Source: Pseudoflavonifractor sp. MSJ-30 (GTDB taxonomy: Bacteria; Bacillota; Clostridia; Oscillospirales; Oscillospiraceae). From it: a stretch of DNA of 41,243 bases. The notes under the pieces are model-generated. The model saw only the letters and a program-made list of their open reading frames with translations. It had not been told where the DNA came from and made no database searches. Location of the stretch: contig NZ_JAHLPU010000040.1 in the NCBI RefSeq assembly GCF_018918045.1, positions 1 to 41,243 of the forward strand, written 5' to 3'. The translations under genes and the position numbers were made by a program. Below are positions 7,284-14,024 of the stretch, piece by piece (position 1 is the first letter of the stretch; each line of letters starts with the position of its first letter).

Positions 7284-8591
7284 ATGAAGCAAAAGATCAA
7301 TCTGCGCCTGGGGCTTATCGCTCTGGTTGCCCTGCTGCTGACCACCCTTGGGGTTACAAAGGTCTATTATGATCTCTTCCGCCAGCAGGTGGGCCGGGAT
7401 CTGCGGCTGACCGCTCAGCTGCTGGAGCAGACCGGGGAATTTGCCCCCGGAAGCACTCCGTTGCTGAAAAACAACGAGGTGCGCATTACCTGGGTGGATG
7501 CCGACGGCACCGTGCTCTATGACGATGTGGCGGACGCCTCTGCCCTTCCCAACCATGCCGACCGGCCTGAGATTCAGCACGCCCTGGAGACCGGCGAGGG
7601 TGAGATCGTCCGCAATTCCGACACCTTCAATATGAACACCTTTTATTACGCCCTGCGTTTATCGGACGGCACCGTGCTGCGGCTGGCCGTGGACGCGCGC
7701 TCCATCAGCTCCGTTTTTCTGGCGGCGGTGCCCGTATTGCTGGCCGTCGCGGCGGTGATTTTTGCCGTGTGTCTGCTGCTGGGCCATCTGCTGACCGCCC
7801 AGCTCATCGCTCCCATTGAGGACATGGCTGAGCACCTGGACGAGCCTGCCCGGGAGCCGGTCTATCAGGAGTTGGAGCCCTTCGCCCGGAAGATCCGCAG
7901 CCAGCACGAGAAAATCCTCTCCGCCGCCCAAAGCCGACAGGACTTCACAGCCAATGTGTCTCACGAGCTGAAAACGCCTCTTACCGCCATTTCCGGCTAT
8001 GCCGAGTTGATTGAAAACAAAATGGTGGATGGAGATCAGCAGCTGCGTTTTGCCGGAGAAATCCGTAAAAACGCCGCCCGCCTTCTGAATCTCATCAATG
8101 ACATCATCCAGCTCTCTGAGCTGGACAGCACCCAATCCCCCGCCCAGCCCCAAAGTGTGGAGCTGCTGAGCCTTTCCAAAGAGGTCTGCGCCGATCTGGA
8201 GGTCCCCGCCCGGCAGCGGCGGGTGAGCCTGCAATGCTTTGGTCGGGAGGCCACCGTTCCGGGTGACCGGGAGCTTCTGAAGGAGCTGCTGGAGAATCTG
8301 GTGCAGAATGCCATCCGCTACAACCGGGAGGGCGGCTTTGTTCAGGTCACCGCCAAGGAAGAATCCGGACACGCCGTCTGGATCGTGGAGGACAACGGCA
8401 TCGGCATCCCGGAGGATGCGAAAGACCGGGTCTTTGAGCGCTTCTACCGGGTAGACAAGAGCCGCTCCCGGGAAACCGGCGGCACCGGTCTGGGCCTTGC
8501 CATCGTCAAACACATTGCCCAGATTCACAACGCAAAAATCACCCTGAACTCCACTCTGGGTCAGGGAACCAGAATCACAGTGACGTTCTGA
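7284..8591 (+). CDS. PhoR-like sensor histidine kinase
   Basis: A 435-residue membrane kinase. Membrane segment 1 is at about 8-28, an extracytoplasmic region at 29-140, and membrane segment 2 at about 142-168. It then has a linker, a HisKA domain with the autophosphorylated H227 in NVSHELKTPL, and an ATPase domain with the N box (NAIRYN), G1 (DNGIGIP) and G2 (GTGLGLAI). The start at 7284 is set by AGGAGG at 7271-7276; an in-frame ATG at 7239 lies inside the hairpin. It is the likely partner of the regulator upstream and controls the phosphate response. The kinase type is certain from motifs; the signal is inferred from gene context. Confidence 0.92.
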   Translation: MKQKINLRLGLIALVALLLTTLGVTKVYYDLFRQQVGRDLRLTAQLLEQTGEFAPGSTPLLKNNEVRITWVDADGTVLYDDVADASALPNHADRPEIQHALETGEGEIVRNSDTFNMNTFYYALRLSDGTVLRLAVDARSISSVFLAAVPVLLAVAAVIFAVCLLLGHLLTAQLIAPIEDMAEHLDEPAREPVYQELEPFARKIRSQHEKILSAAQSRQDFTANVSHELKTPLTAISGYAELIENKMVDGDQQLRFAGEIRKNAARLLNLINDIIQLSELDSTQSPAQPQSVELLSLSKEVCADLEVPARQRRVSLQCFGREATVPGDRELLKELLENLVQNAIRYNREGGFVQVTAKEESGHAVWIVEDNGIGIPEDAKDRVFERFYRVDKSRSRETGGTGLGLAIVKHIAQIHNAKITLNSTLGQGTRITVTF

Positions 8592-8599
8592 TTTTTCTG

Positions 8600-8628
8600 T
8601 TGCCAATCTCCCCAAAAGCGTGTATACT
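8600..8628 (+). promoter_or_regulatory. Promoter of the TRIC-family gene
   Basis: TTGCCA (8600-8605), a 17-base spacer and TATACT (8623-8628). It lies just after the kinase stop and gives the next gene a leader of about 32 bases. Confidence 0.7.
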
Positions 8629-8666
8629 ATTTCGGCATATTATTAAGCGCAGAAGGAATTCAAAAT

Positions 8667-9302
8667 ATGACGGAATCACTCGTAATTCTCTTTGATCTCA
8701 TCGGCACCATCGCCTTTGCCATATCCGGTGCGCTGATCGGTGTGGAAAAGAAGATGGATCTGTTCGGCATCATCGTTCTGGCTGTCACCACGGCCTGCGG
8801 CGGCGGCGTTATGCGGGATCTGGTGGTGGGGAATATCCCGCCAAATATGTTCCGGAACCCTCTGTATGTCAGCATAGCCGCCGTTGTGGCAGTGATTGTG
8901 TTCATTCTCTGCTATCTGCACAAGAAAATGCCCAAATGGGCAGGGCCGGTATATGACCGGATGCTCTTCTGGTTCGATACTCTTGGCCTTGCCGCCTTTA
9001 CCGTAGACGGCATTATGGTAGGCATCCAGTGCGGTTATGAAAGCAACGGTTTTCTGCTGGTCTTTCTGGGTTTTCTCACCGCCGTGGGCGGCGGCACCCT
9101 GCGGGACGTGCTGGCAAGCCGAATCCCGGACATTTTTCTCAAGCATGTCTATGCCGTAGCCGCCATTGCCGGGGGTATCCTGATGGTGCTGAGTCTGGGC
9201 TTTGGGGAACGGGCCTCCATGCTTTTGGGCTTCTGTCTGGTCATCGCCCTGCGTTGCCTGGCCGCCCGCTTCCGCTGGAACCTGCCGAGGATCCGGGGAT
9301 AA
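8667..9302 (+). CDS. TRIC cation channel / UPF0126 family membrane protein
   Basis: A 211-residue polytopic protein of about seven membrane segments built from two UPF0126 halves. Each half carries the glycine-rich signature: TACGGGVMRDLVVGNIPP and TAVGGGTLRDVLASRIP. Family members are related to trimeric intracellular cation channels; some bacterial ones have been linked to small-solute or ion transport, and the substrate here cannot be read from sequence. The start has AGAAGGA upstream. It is monocistronic, with its own promoter and a strong terminator. Confidence 0.9.
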   Translation: MTESLVILFDLIGTIAFAISGALIGVEKKMDLFGIIVLAVTTACGGGVMRDLVVGNIPPNMFRNPLYVSIAAVVAVIVFILCYLHKKMPKWAGPVYDRMLFWFDTLGLAAFTVDGIMVGIQCGYESNGFLLVFLGFLTAVGGGTLRDVLASRIPDIFLKHVYAVAAIAGGILMVLSLGFGERASMLLGFCLVIALRCLAARFRWNLPRIRG

Positions 9303-9312
9303 TAGATTTTAC

Positions 9313-9352
9313 CCGCAGGGGCAGCAGGTTTGCAGCCCCTGCGGATTTTTTT
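9313..9352 (+). terminator. Terminator of the TRIC-family gene
   Basis: CCGCAGGGGC (9313-9322) pairs with GCCCCTGCGG (9335-9344), followed by ATTTTTTT. It begins 11 bases after the stop codon. Confidence 0.9.
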
Positions 9353-9391
9353 CGGATATCCCGGCAGAAGTTAAGACTTTTCAAAATCACA

Positions 9392-9436
9392 GTGCGGGCG
9401 GCAGAACGTTTTCTGCCGCCCGCACCGGGGTTTTTT
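9392..9436 (+). terminator. Second strong hairpin with T tract
   Basis: A perfect 15-base stem (9392-9406 with 9411-9425, starting GTGCGGGCGG) has a CGTT loop, then CGGGG and TTTTTT at 9431-9436. It is a back-up terminator on the plus strand, ahead of the convergent acs operon. Confidence 0.8.
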
Positions 9437-9463
9437 GACAAATCGGCACTAGCCGCGGAAAGG

Positions 9464-9524
9464 AATTGACAATTCACAATACGGATTCAAATCCGTCCCG
9501 TATGGGACACCATAACTGTCAATT
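9464..9524. repeat. Short structured intergenic element
   Basis: AATTGACA (9464-9471) and TGTCAATT (9517-9524) are an exact inverted repeat. Inside are two smaller hairpins: ACGGAT/ATCCGT (9481-9496) and GTCCC/GGGAC (9495-9508). There is no coding potential. It resembles a remnant of a small palindromic element. Confidence 0.4.
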
Positions 9525-9557
9525 ATGCAAGCCGAAGTGTGCCGGAAACGCAAAGCA

Positions 9558-9586
9558 GGCGGAGGAGGGAAAACCCCTCCCCCGCC
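9558..9586 (-). terminator. Likely terminator of the cooC-acs operon
   Basis: GGCGGAGGAGGG (9558-9569) pairs with CCCTCCCCCGCC (9575-9586) with one mismatch. On the minus strand it lies 29 bases beyond the stop of the fusion gene; the T tract after it is poor. Confidence 0.5.
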
Positions 9587-9615
9587 GGGAAAGTTACACG
9601 CGAATCACGCCGCTT

Positions 9616-11898
9616 TTACAGCTCCAGATAGGAGTCGGAGTACAGAACGTGGTTCTTGAAGATATCGCAGGACTTGATGGTTTCCATCAGGCGCAGGTCG
9701 CAGGGGTTGACGATAGCAGAGGTCAGGCCCTGCATCATAGCCATGGCAACCAGAGCGGAGTCCATGATGGGCCGCAGAGTCTTGGGTGCGCCGTTGGAGT
9801 TGTTGGACAGACCGCCGGTGGACTTCAGGCCCTCGTCGGCGAACATCTTGATGGCGTTCAGAACGTCCATCTGCTTGTCCTGCATGCCCTTGACGACCAG
9901 GAACAGGGGGTCGAACCACAGGTCGGTAGCATCCATGCCCAGGCTCATGCCGCGCTCGAGCATATTGTGGCAGTGCTTCATGCGCTCCTCGTTGTCCTTG
10001 GCGATGCCGTCGGCAGAGCACAGAGCGATACAGATCGCATCGTTGGCAGCGGCCAGGTCGATGTAGGAGATACGGGAGCCGGCGTCAGCGGAGTTGACGA
10101 TGGGCTTGCCGTTGGTCCGGTTGTAAACCTTGATACCGGCCTCGATAGCCTTCTTGTTGGCGGTATCCAGAGCCAGAGGCACGTTGTCGAAGTTCTCCTG
10201 CAGCAGCTTGACGGCCCACATCATACGCTCGGGACCATCCTTCTCGGCAGGTCCGATGTTGACGTCCAGGTAAGTAGCGCCGGCAGCAATCTGCTCAGCG
10301 GCACGCTTCAGGATAGGCGCGGGATCCCGCTCGTCCATAGCCTTGCGGATAACCGGGGAGATGCAGTGGATCCGCTCGCCGATGGTGACGAAGGTCTTGG
10401 ACTCAGGGTTGTAGCCCTTGTATTTGACACCCATGTCCACCTTCTCGATGGCGGGCACCTTGGTAGCCAGCAGCTCCTCGAAGGACAGCTCCTTGACCTC
10501 TTCCTTGGGTGCGGAAGCGGCCTTGGCAGCGGCCTCGGCGGCAGCGGCGGCGGCAGCGGCCTCGTACTCCTTATCCTTCATGTACTTGGGCAGCTGAACG
10601 GCCTCGGTAGGACCGACAACCACGTTCCAGCCGGGCAGCTTCTCGGCAATCTCACCCTTCATAACGGCAACCTTGCCGGGGATGATCAGGGTACGGTTCT
10701 TGATCTTGTTCTCGATGTCCAGGTCGGCGAAGGTCTTCTTCACAGAGGTGGAGGAGAACTTACCGGCAGCCCAGGCAGTCAGAACGGACATACCGGAGGC
10801 ATCGGTGATGATCAGGTTCACGGGCTGGTTGGAACGCTCCAGCTCGCCGGAAACCAGGAAGTAGGTCAGAGCGAAGTCAACGGTCAGCGCGCAGGGGCTG
10901 TTCTCGTCGGCGCCGTTCAGGGGGTAGATCTTGGACTCCACCTTCATGGGCTTCTGGGGATCGGTGAAGATGTTCTGACGCAGGCCGTACAGAGGCAGAG
11001 CCTGGGCGTAGGTCATGTTGTCCAGAACAATGATGGAAGCGTACTTCTCGGTGAACATGGCAGCATAAGCGGTCTCTAGATGCATGTCGCCGCCGCAGAT
11101 CTTGCTCAGGTTCACGATGGAGGGATAGCCGAAGCTGCGGTCGCCGTCCTTGATGGCGGTGCGGCGGACCAGAACGGCGTTGGCCAGGGTCTCCTTGCCG
11201 GTCTTGCCGGTGACATCCAGAACCAGGTTCTTGTTGCCGGCGGCTTCCAGCTTCTTCACGGTGTCATACAGATCGGAGATGTTCTCAGCCCAAACGCCCA
11301 GAACAACGCCATTCTCCTTGGCAACCTCGTTCATAGCCTCCCAGTTGGCGGGGGTAGCGCCGTCCAGAATGGGCTTGGAGTCCTTCACGGCAGCCAGAGC
11401 GGCCTTGGCGCACTCCACATCCCAGCACTCCAGAATCAGGTCCCGGCCGGTAGCCAGCGCCTTCTGAGCCAGCGCGGCGTAAGCGGCGGCATCGGTGCCC
11501 TCGTTGCGGACGAAAATGGTCTCCACATACATCCGCTCGCCGATACGCTCGTAGTCGACCTTGGCCATGTCGGCCAGCTTCTTGTCGACCTCCGCCTCGG
11601 TCATAGAGGTGGAAACGGGCACGGAGTACAGGTTCTTGTTGACCAGGGTCTTCTCATGACGGAACATGACGGTCTCGCCGCCCAGCTTGTGATCCTTACC
11701 GAAGGTAATGGTCTTCATAGCGGGGGCTGTGGCCTCGTTCAGCATTGCCTTTGCGTCGTCAGAGAAGTAGGGGCACTTGTCAATGGAAATAGCGCCCTGA
11801 GCCACCTTCATGCAGAATGCCATACAGGTGGGGCTGCCGCACTCCTTACAGTTCTTCTTGGGAGACAGCTTAAAAATGTCCAGACCTTTCAAAGCCAT
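9616..11898 (-). CDS. acsC/acsE: Fused corrinoid iron-sulfur protein large subunit and methyl-H4folate methyltransferase (AcsC-AcsE)
   Basis: A 760-residue fusion of two Wood-Ljungdahl proteins. Residues 1-443 match the large (gamma) subunit of the corrinoid iron-sulfur protein: the [4Fe-4S] motif C17-x2-C20-x4-C25-x16-C42, a TIM barrel, and the corrinoid-binding C-terminal part ending near VVVGPTEAVQLPKYM. An alanine-rich linker follows (about 444-478). Residues 500-760 are a pterin-binding barrel of the AcsE type (FVTIGERIH, ATYLDVNIGPAEKDGPERM, GLSNNSNG), close to the 262 residues of the free enzyme. Together they take the methyl group from methyl-tetrahydrofolate to cobalamin for acetyl-CoA synthesis or breakdown. 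The frame is open throughout, so this is not a frameshift artefact. AAGGAGG precedes the start; acsD ends 20 bases upstream. Confidence 0.93.
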   Translation of the reverse strand: MALKGLDIFKLSPKKNCKECGSPTCMAFCMKVAQGAISIDKCPYFSDDAKAMLNEATAPAMKTITFGKDHKLGGETVMFRHEKTLVNKNLYSVPVSTSMTEAEVDKKLADMAKVDYERIGERMYVETIFVRNEGTDAAAYAALAQKALATGRDLILECWDVECAKAALAAVKDSKPILDGATPANWEAMNEVAKENGVVLGVWAENISDLYDTVKKLEAAGNKNLVLDVTGKTGKETLANAVLVRRTAIKDGDRSFGYPSIVNLSKICGGDMHLETAYAAMFTEKYASIIVLDNMTYAQALPLYGLRQNIFTDPQKPMKVESKIYPLNGADENSPCALTVDFALTYFLVSGELERSNQPVNLIITDASGMSVLTAWAAGKFSSTSVKKTFADLDIENKIKNRTLIIPGKVAVMKGEIAEKLPGWNVVVGPTEAVQLPKYMKDKEYEAAAAAAAAEAAAKAASAPKEEVKELSFEELLATKVPAIEKVDMGVKYKGYNPESKTFVTIGERIHCISPVIRKAMDERDPAPILKRAAEQIAAGATYLDVNIGPAEKDGPERMMWAVKLLQENFDNVPLALDTANKKAIEAGIKVYNRTNGKPIVNSADAGSRISYIDLAAANDAICIALCSADGIAKDNEERMKHCHNMLERGMSLGMDATDLWFDPLFLVVKGMQDKQMDVLNAIKMFADEGLKSTGGLSNNSNGAPKTLRPIMDSALVAMAMMQGLTSAIVNPCDLRLMETIKSCDIFKNHVLYSDSYLEL

Positions 11899-11918
11899 GA
11901 TATGTATCCTCCTTCCGC

Positions 11919-12860
11919 TTAAACAAGCTCGTTGATGAACTTCTTGATGGTCGCGACAGCAGCGGGATGACGCATGATAACAGCGTCGGCGCCGCCGGTC
12001 AGGTCAGCGGAGGCGGTGGCAACTTCCATGCCGATCGCGCGCTCTTCCTGATCGCCCCAGGCGGGTTCATCTTCTGCGGAAGCGGTGGACTCCTTCACGC
12101 TCCAGCTGTCAGGAGAGACGGGAGCCATGATGGGCATCTGCAGGTCGGCATCGGACTGATCCAGAGCGGCCAGACGGACGCGGTCCAGGGTGGAGGCCAC
12201 GTACTCATAGCCGTAGCCAACGGCGGCGGTACCGACGTTCATCACGATGGACTCAGGAGAAACGGTCAGGCCCTTCAGCATGATGTTCAGCTGCTTGGCC
12301 AGGTTGATGTCGTCAGCGGTCTCAGCGCCCACCTTCTGGCCGTAAGCCAGAGCGACGGAAGCGCCGACGGTTTTGTAGTCCTCGCTGCGGGCGGACAGAA
12401 CCAGAATGTTCTTGCCCTGCAGAGCTTCGGCGATCTTGCTGAACAGCTCGCCGTCCTTCTCGATGTTCTTGCAGCCCATGATGACGATAGGCATGGACAC
12501 GGCATCGGCAACAGCCTTGGCATCGGCCACGCAGTCGGCAACGGAGCGGTTCACACCGTTGGGATCGGCAGACTCAAAGTGCAGGCACAGAAAATCGGCG
12601 CCTTCCATGGTCTCCGCCTTCTTGGCGTAGTCAACCATGGTGGTGCAACCGGCGTAGAACTCGCTCAGGCCGGCGGACTTCCACTCGCTGGCCAGGTCGG
12701 AGATCTCGACACCGATCTTCGGTGCGTGCTCAATGGGCGCATCGAAGGTGTAGAAAGGCAGCACATTCTGGCCGCCGATGACAACTGCCTTATCACCGGT
12801 GCCCAGGGTCACGGCATTGATCTTGCCGCGGTAGGGCTGCTTCTTAGGTTCGAAAGACAT
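11919..12860 (-). CDS. acsD: Corrinoid iron-sulfur protein small subunit (AcsD/CdhD)
   Basis: A 313-residue TIM-barrel protein of the acetyl-CoA decarbonylase/synthase delta subunit family, partner of the large subunit and donor of part of the corrinoid site. Family features visible are the N-terminal VIGGQNVLPFY, IGVEISD, the DFLCLHFESADP segment, VIMGCKNIEKD and SIVMNVGTAAVGYGYEY. The start follows a GGGGGA ribosome site. It is co-transcribed with the fused acsC::acsE gene downstream and cooC upstream. The two CFeSP subunits normally form a heterodimer, so the product should bring the fused methyltransferase into a fixed complex. Confidence 0.93.
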   Translation of the reverse strand: MSFEPKKQPYRGKINAVTLGTGDKAVVIGGQNVLPFYTFDAPIEHAPKIGVEISDLASEWKSAGLSEFYAGCTTMVDYAKKAETMEGADFLCLHFESADPNGVNRSVADCVADAKAVADAVSMPIVIMGCKNIEKDGELFSKIAEALQGKNILVLSARSEDYKTVGASVALAYGQKVGAETADDINLAKQLNIMLKGLTVSPESIVMNVGTAAVGYGYEYVASTLDRVRLAALDQSDADLQMPIMAPVSPDSWSVKESTASAEDEPAWGDQEERAIGMEVATASADLTGGADAVIMRHPAAVATIKKFINELV

Positions 12861-12926
12861 TACAATATCCCCCTTAATAGATTATGAATGATAAAAGAAG
12901 CATTTGCTTCGAGTATCCATGTCTGT

Positions 12927-13697
12927 TTACAGGCCCAGATTCTGCATCAGGCGGCCGACGGCGGCCTTCATGGGAGAATCATCGGGCAGCTTGGCGGAAG
13001 GTTCGCCGTTGCAGTCGCAGCGGTAAACGCCATCGTCCTGAGGAAGAACGCCGAAGAGCTTCAGCCCATGACGATCGATCTCCTCCTGAACGCCGGGTTC
13101 CAGCACGCCGCCGGGCGCGCGGTTGACAATCAGGCCCATCTGGCCGGGATTCAGGTTCATCTCCTCGATCATTTCCGCGATCCGGGCCACAGCCTGAATG
13201 CCTCTGCGGGAACAGTCGGAAACCAGCAGCATGACGTCCACCTTGGGGAGCGTCCCCCGGGCCACATGCTCCAGACCGGCCTCGTTGTCCATAACAACGT
13301 AAGCGTAATTCTTTGCGTACTTGTCCACCTGGGTCTTCAGAACGCCGTTGACATAGCAGTAGCAGCCCTTGCCCTGGGTGCGGCCCATGACCAGCATATC
13401 GAAGTCGTCTTCTTCAATAAGGGCATTGTTGAACTGCATTTCGGCGTAATCCGCCTTGGTCATGCCGGCCGGAATGGAGCCGGTCTGTTCGGCGTGGGCC
13501 ATCTCTTCCCGGATCTGCCCCAGGGTCACATCGGCCTCTACGCCCAAAACCTCGTTGAGGTTGGAATTGGCATCGGCGTCCACCACCAGGATGGGGCCCT
13601 TTTTCTGGCGGCAAAGGTAGTCAATGATCATGCCGCAGGTCGTGGTCTTGCCGACGCCGCCTTTGCCGGCAACGGCAATGGTACGTGGTGTTGCCAT
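12927..13697 (-). CDS. cooC: CooC-type nickel-insertion ATPase (CODH maturation)
   Basis: A 256-residue MinD/ParA-like ATPase that helps load nickel into carbon monoxide dehydrogenase or acetyl-CoA synthase. It has the deviant Walker A motif GKGGVGKTT (11-19), the Walker B-like segment ILVVDAD, and a C112-x-C114 metal-binding pair in GCYCYVN, the hallmark that separates CooC proteins from other MinD relatives. The start at 13697 has AAAAAGGAG upstream; a longer in-frame start at 13856 lies within the promoter. It is the first gene of the minus-strand operon. The 66-base gap to acsD has a weak GAAGC/GCTTC hairpin followed by TTTT, which might partly attenuate transcription. No CODH or ACS catalytic subunit gene is in the window. 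Confidence 0.93.
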   Translation of the reverse strand: MATPRTIAVAGKGGVGKTTTCGMIIDYLCRQKKGPILVVDADANSNLNEVLGVEADVTLGQIREEMAHAEQTGSIPAGMTKADYAEMQFNNALIEEDDFDMLVMGRTQGKGCYCYVNGVLKTQVDKYAKNYAYVVMDNEAGLEHVARGTLPKVDVMLLVSDCSRRGIQAVARIAEMIEEMNLNPGQMGLIVNRAPGGVLEPGVQEEIDRHGLKLFGVLPQDDGVYRCDCNGEPSAKLPDDSPMKAAVGRLMQNLGL

Positions 13698-13739
13698 ATT
13701 TTTTACTCCTTTTTGGGGAATGCCCCCTGCGTCTTCCTC

Positions 13740-13760
13740 CCCGGGAACGTTCCCGGGAAC
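13740..13760. promoter_or_regulatory. Overlapping palindromes in the cooC leader
   Basis: CCCGGGAACGTTCCCGGG (13740-13757) is a perfect 18-base palindrome, overlapping a second, GTTCCCGGGAAC (13749-13760). Together they give three alternating GGGAAC half-sites. They lie about 60 bases after the predicted cooC transcription start, where they could be an operator or an RNA hairpin. Their function is unknown. Confidence 0.5.
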
Positions 13761-13827
13761 ATGCCCTCCGTCTGTTTTGCGGAAGGGGTATCCGCGGCGC
13801 ATAATACGCCCATATCGATACAAAGAT

Positions 13828-13856
13828 ATCATAACACGCCTGCAATCAGAATTCAA
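13828..13856 (-). promoter_or_regulatory. Promoter of the cooC-acsD-acsC::acsE operon
   Basis: Minus strand TTGAAT (13856-13851), a 17-base spacer and TATGAT (13833-13828) with a TGT extension. The leader to cooC is about 125 bases and contains the palindromes at 13740-13760. Confidence 0.7.
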
Positions 13857-13962
13857 CCTTATTTTTCGGAAAAGTGCAAATTTCCTAAGAAATATTTCGG
13901 TGTCTCGCAGCGCTCGCCTTTTTCGGTTCTGTGCAATTCACAGAAAATTTCCCATTTCTGCA

Positions 13963-13990
13963 TTGCGTCTTTTGGAATTTCTGCTATAAT
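13963..13990 (+). promoter_or_regulatory. Promoter of the GH3 gene
   Basis: TTGCGT (13963-13968), a 16-base spacer and a perfect TATAAT (13985-13990) with a TGC extension. It diverges from the cooC promoter; about 106 bases of AT-rich sequence without other visible signals lie between them. Confidence 0.7.
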
Positions 13991-14024
13991 GAAGAAAAAG
14001 GAAGGCCGCAAAGGAGGACTCTGT

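Noticed and set aside
9481..9511. tRNA-like 3' end (GGATTCAAATCC followed by GGGACACCA)
   Set aside because: The T-arm geometry is wrong (the TTCAAAT loop is not closed by a five-base stem), and no acceptor, D or anticodon arm is present upstream.
9466..11079. Long open frame on the plus strand opposite the acsC::acsE gene
   Set aside because: It is a shadow of a strongly codon-biased gene; it has no ribosome site, and its composition (Gly, His, Gln, Val, Leu rich) is typical of antisense frames.
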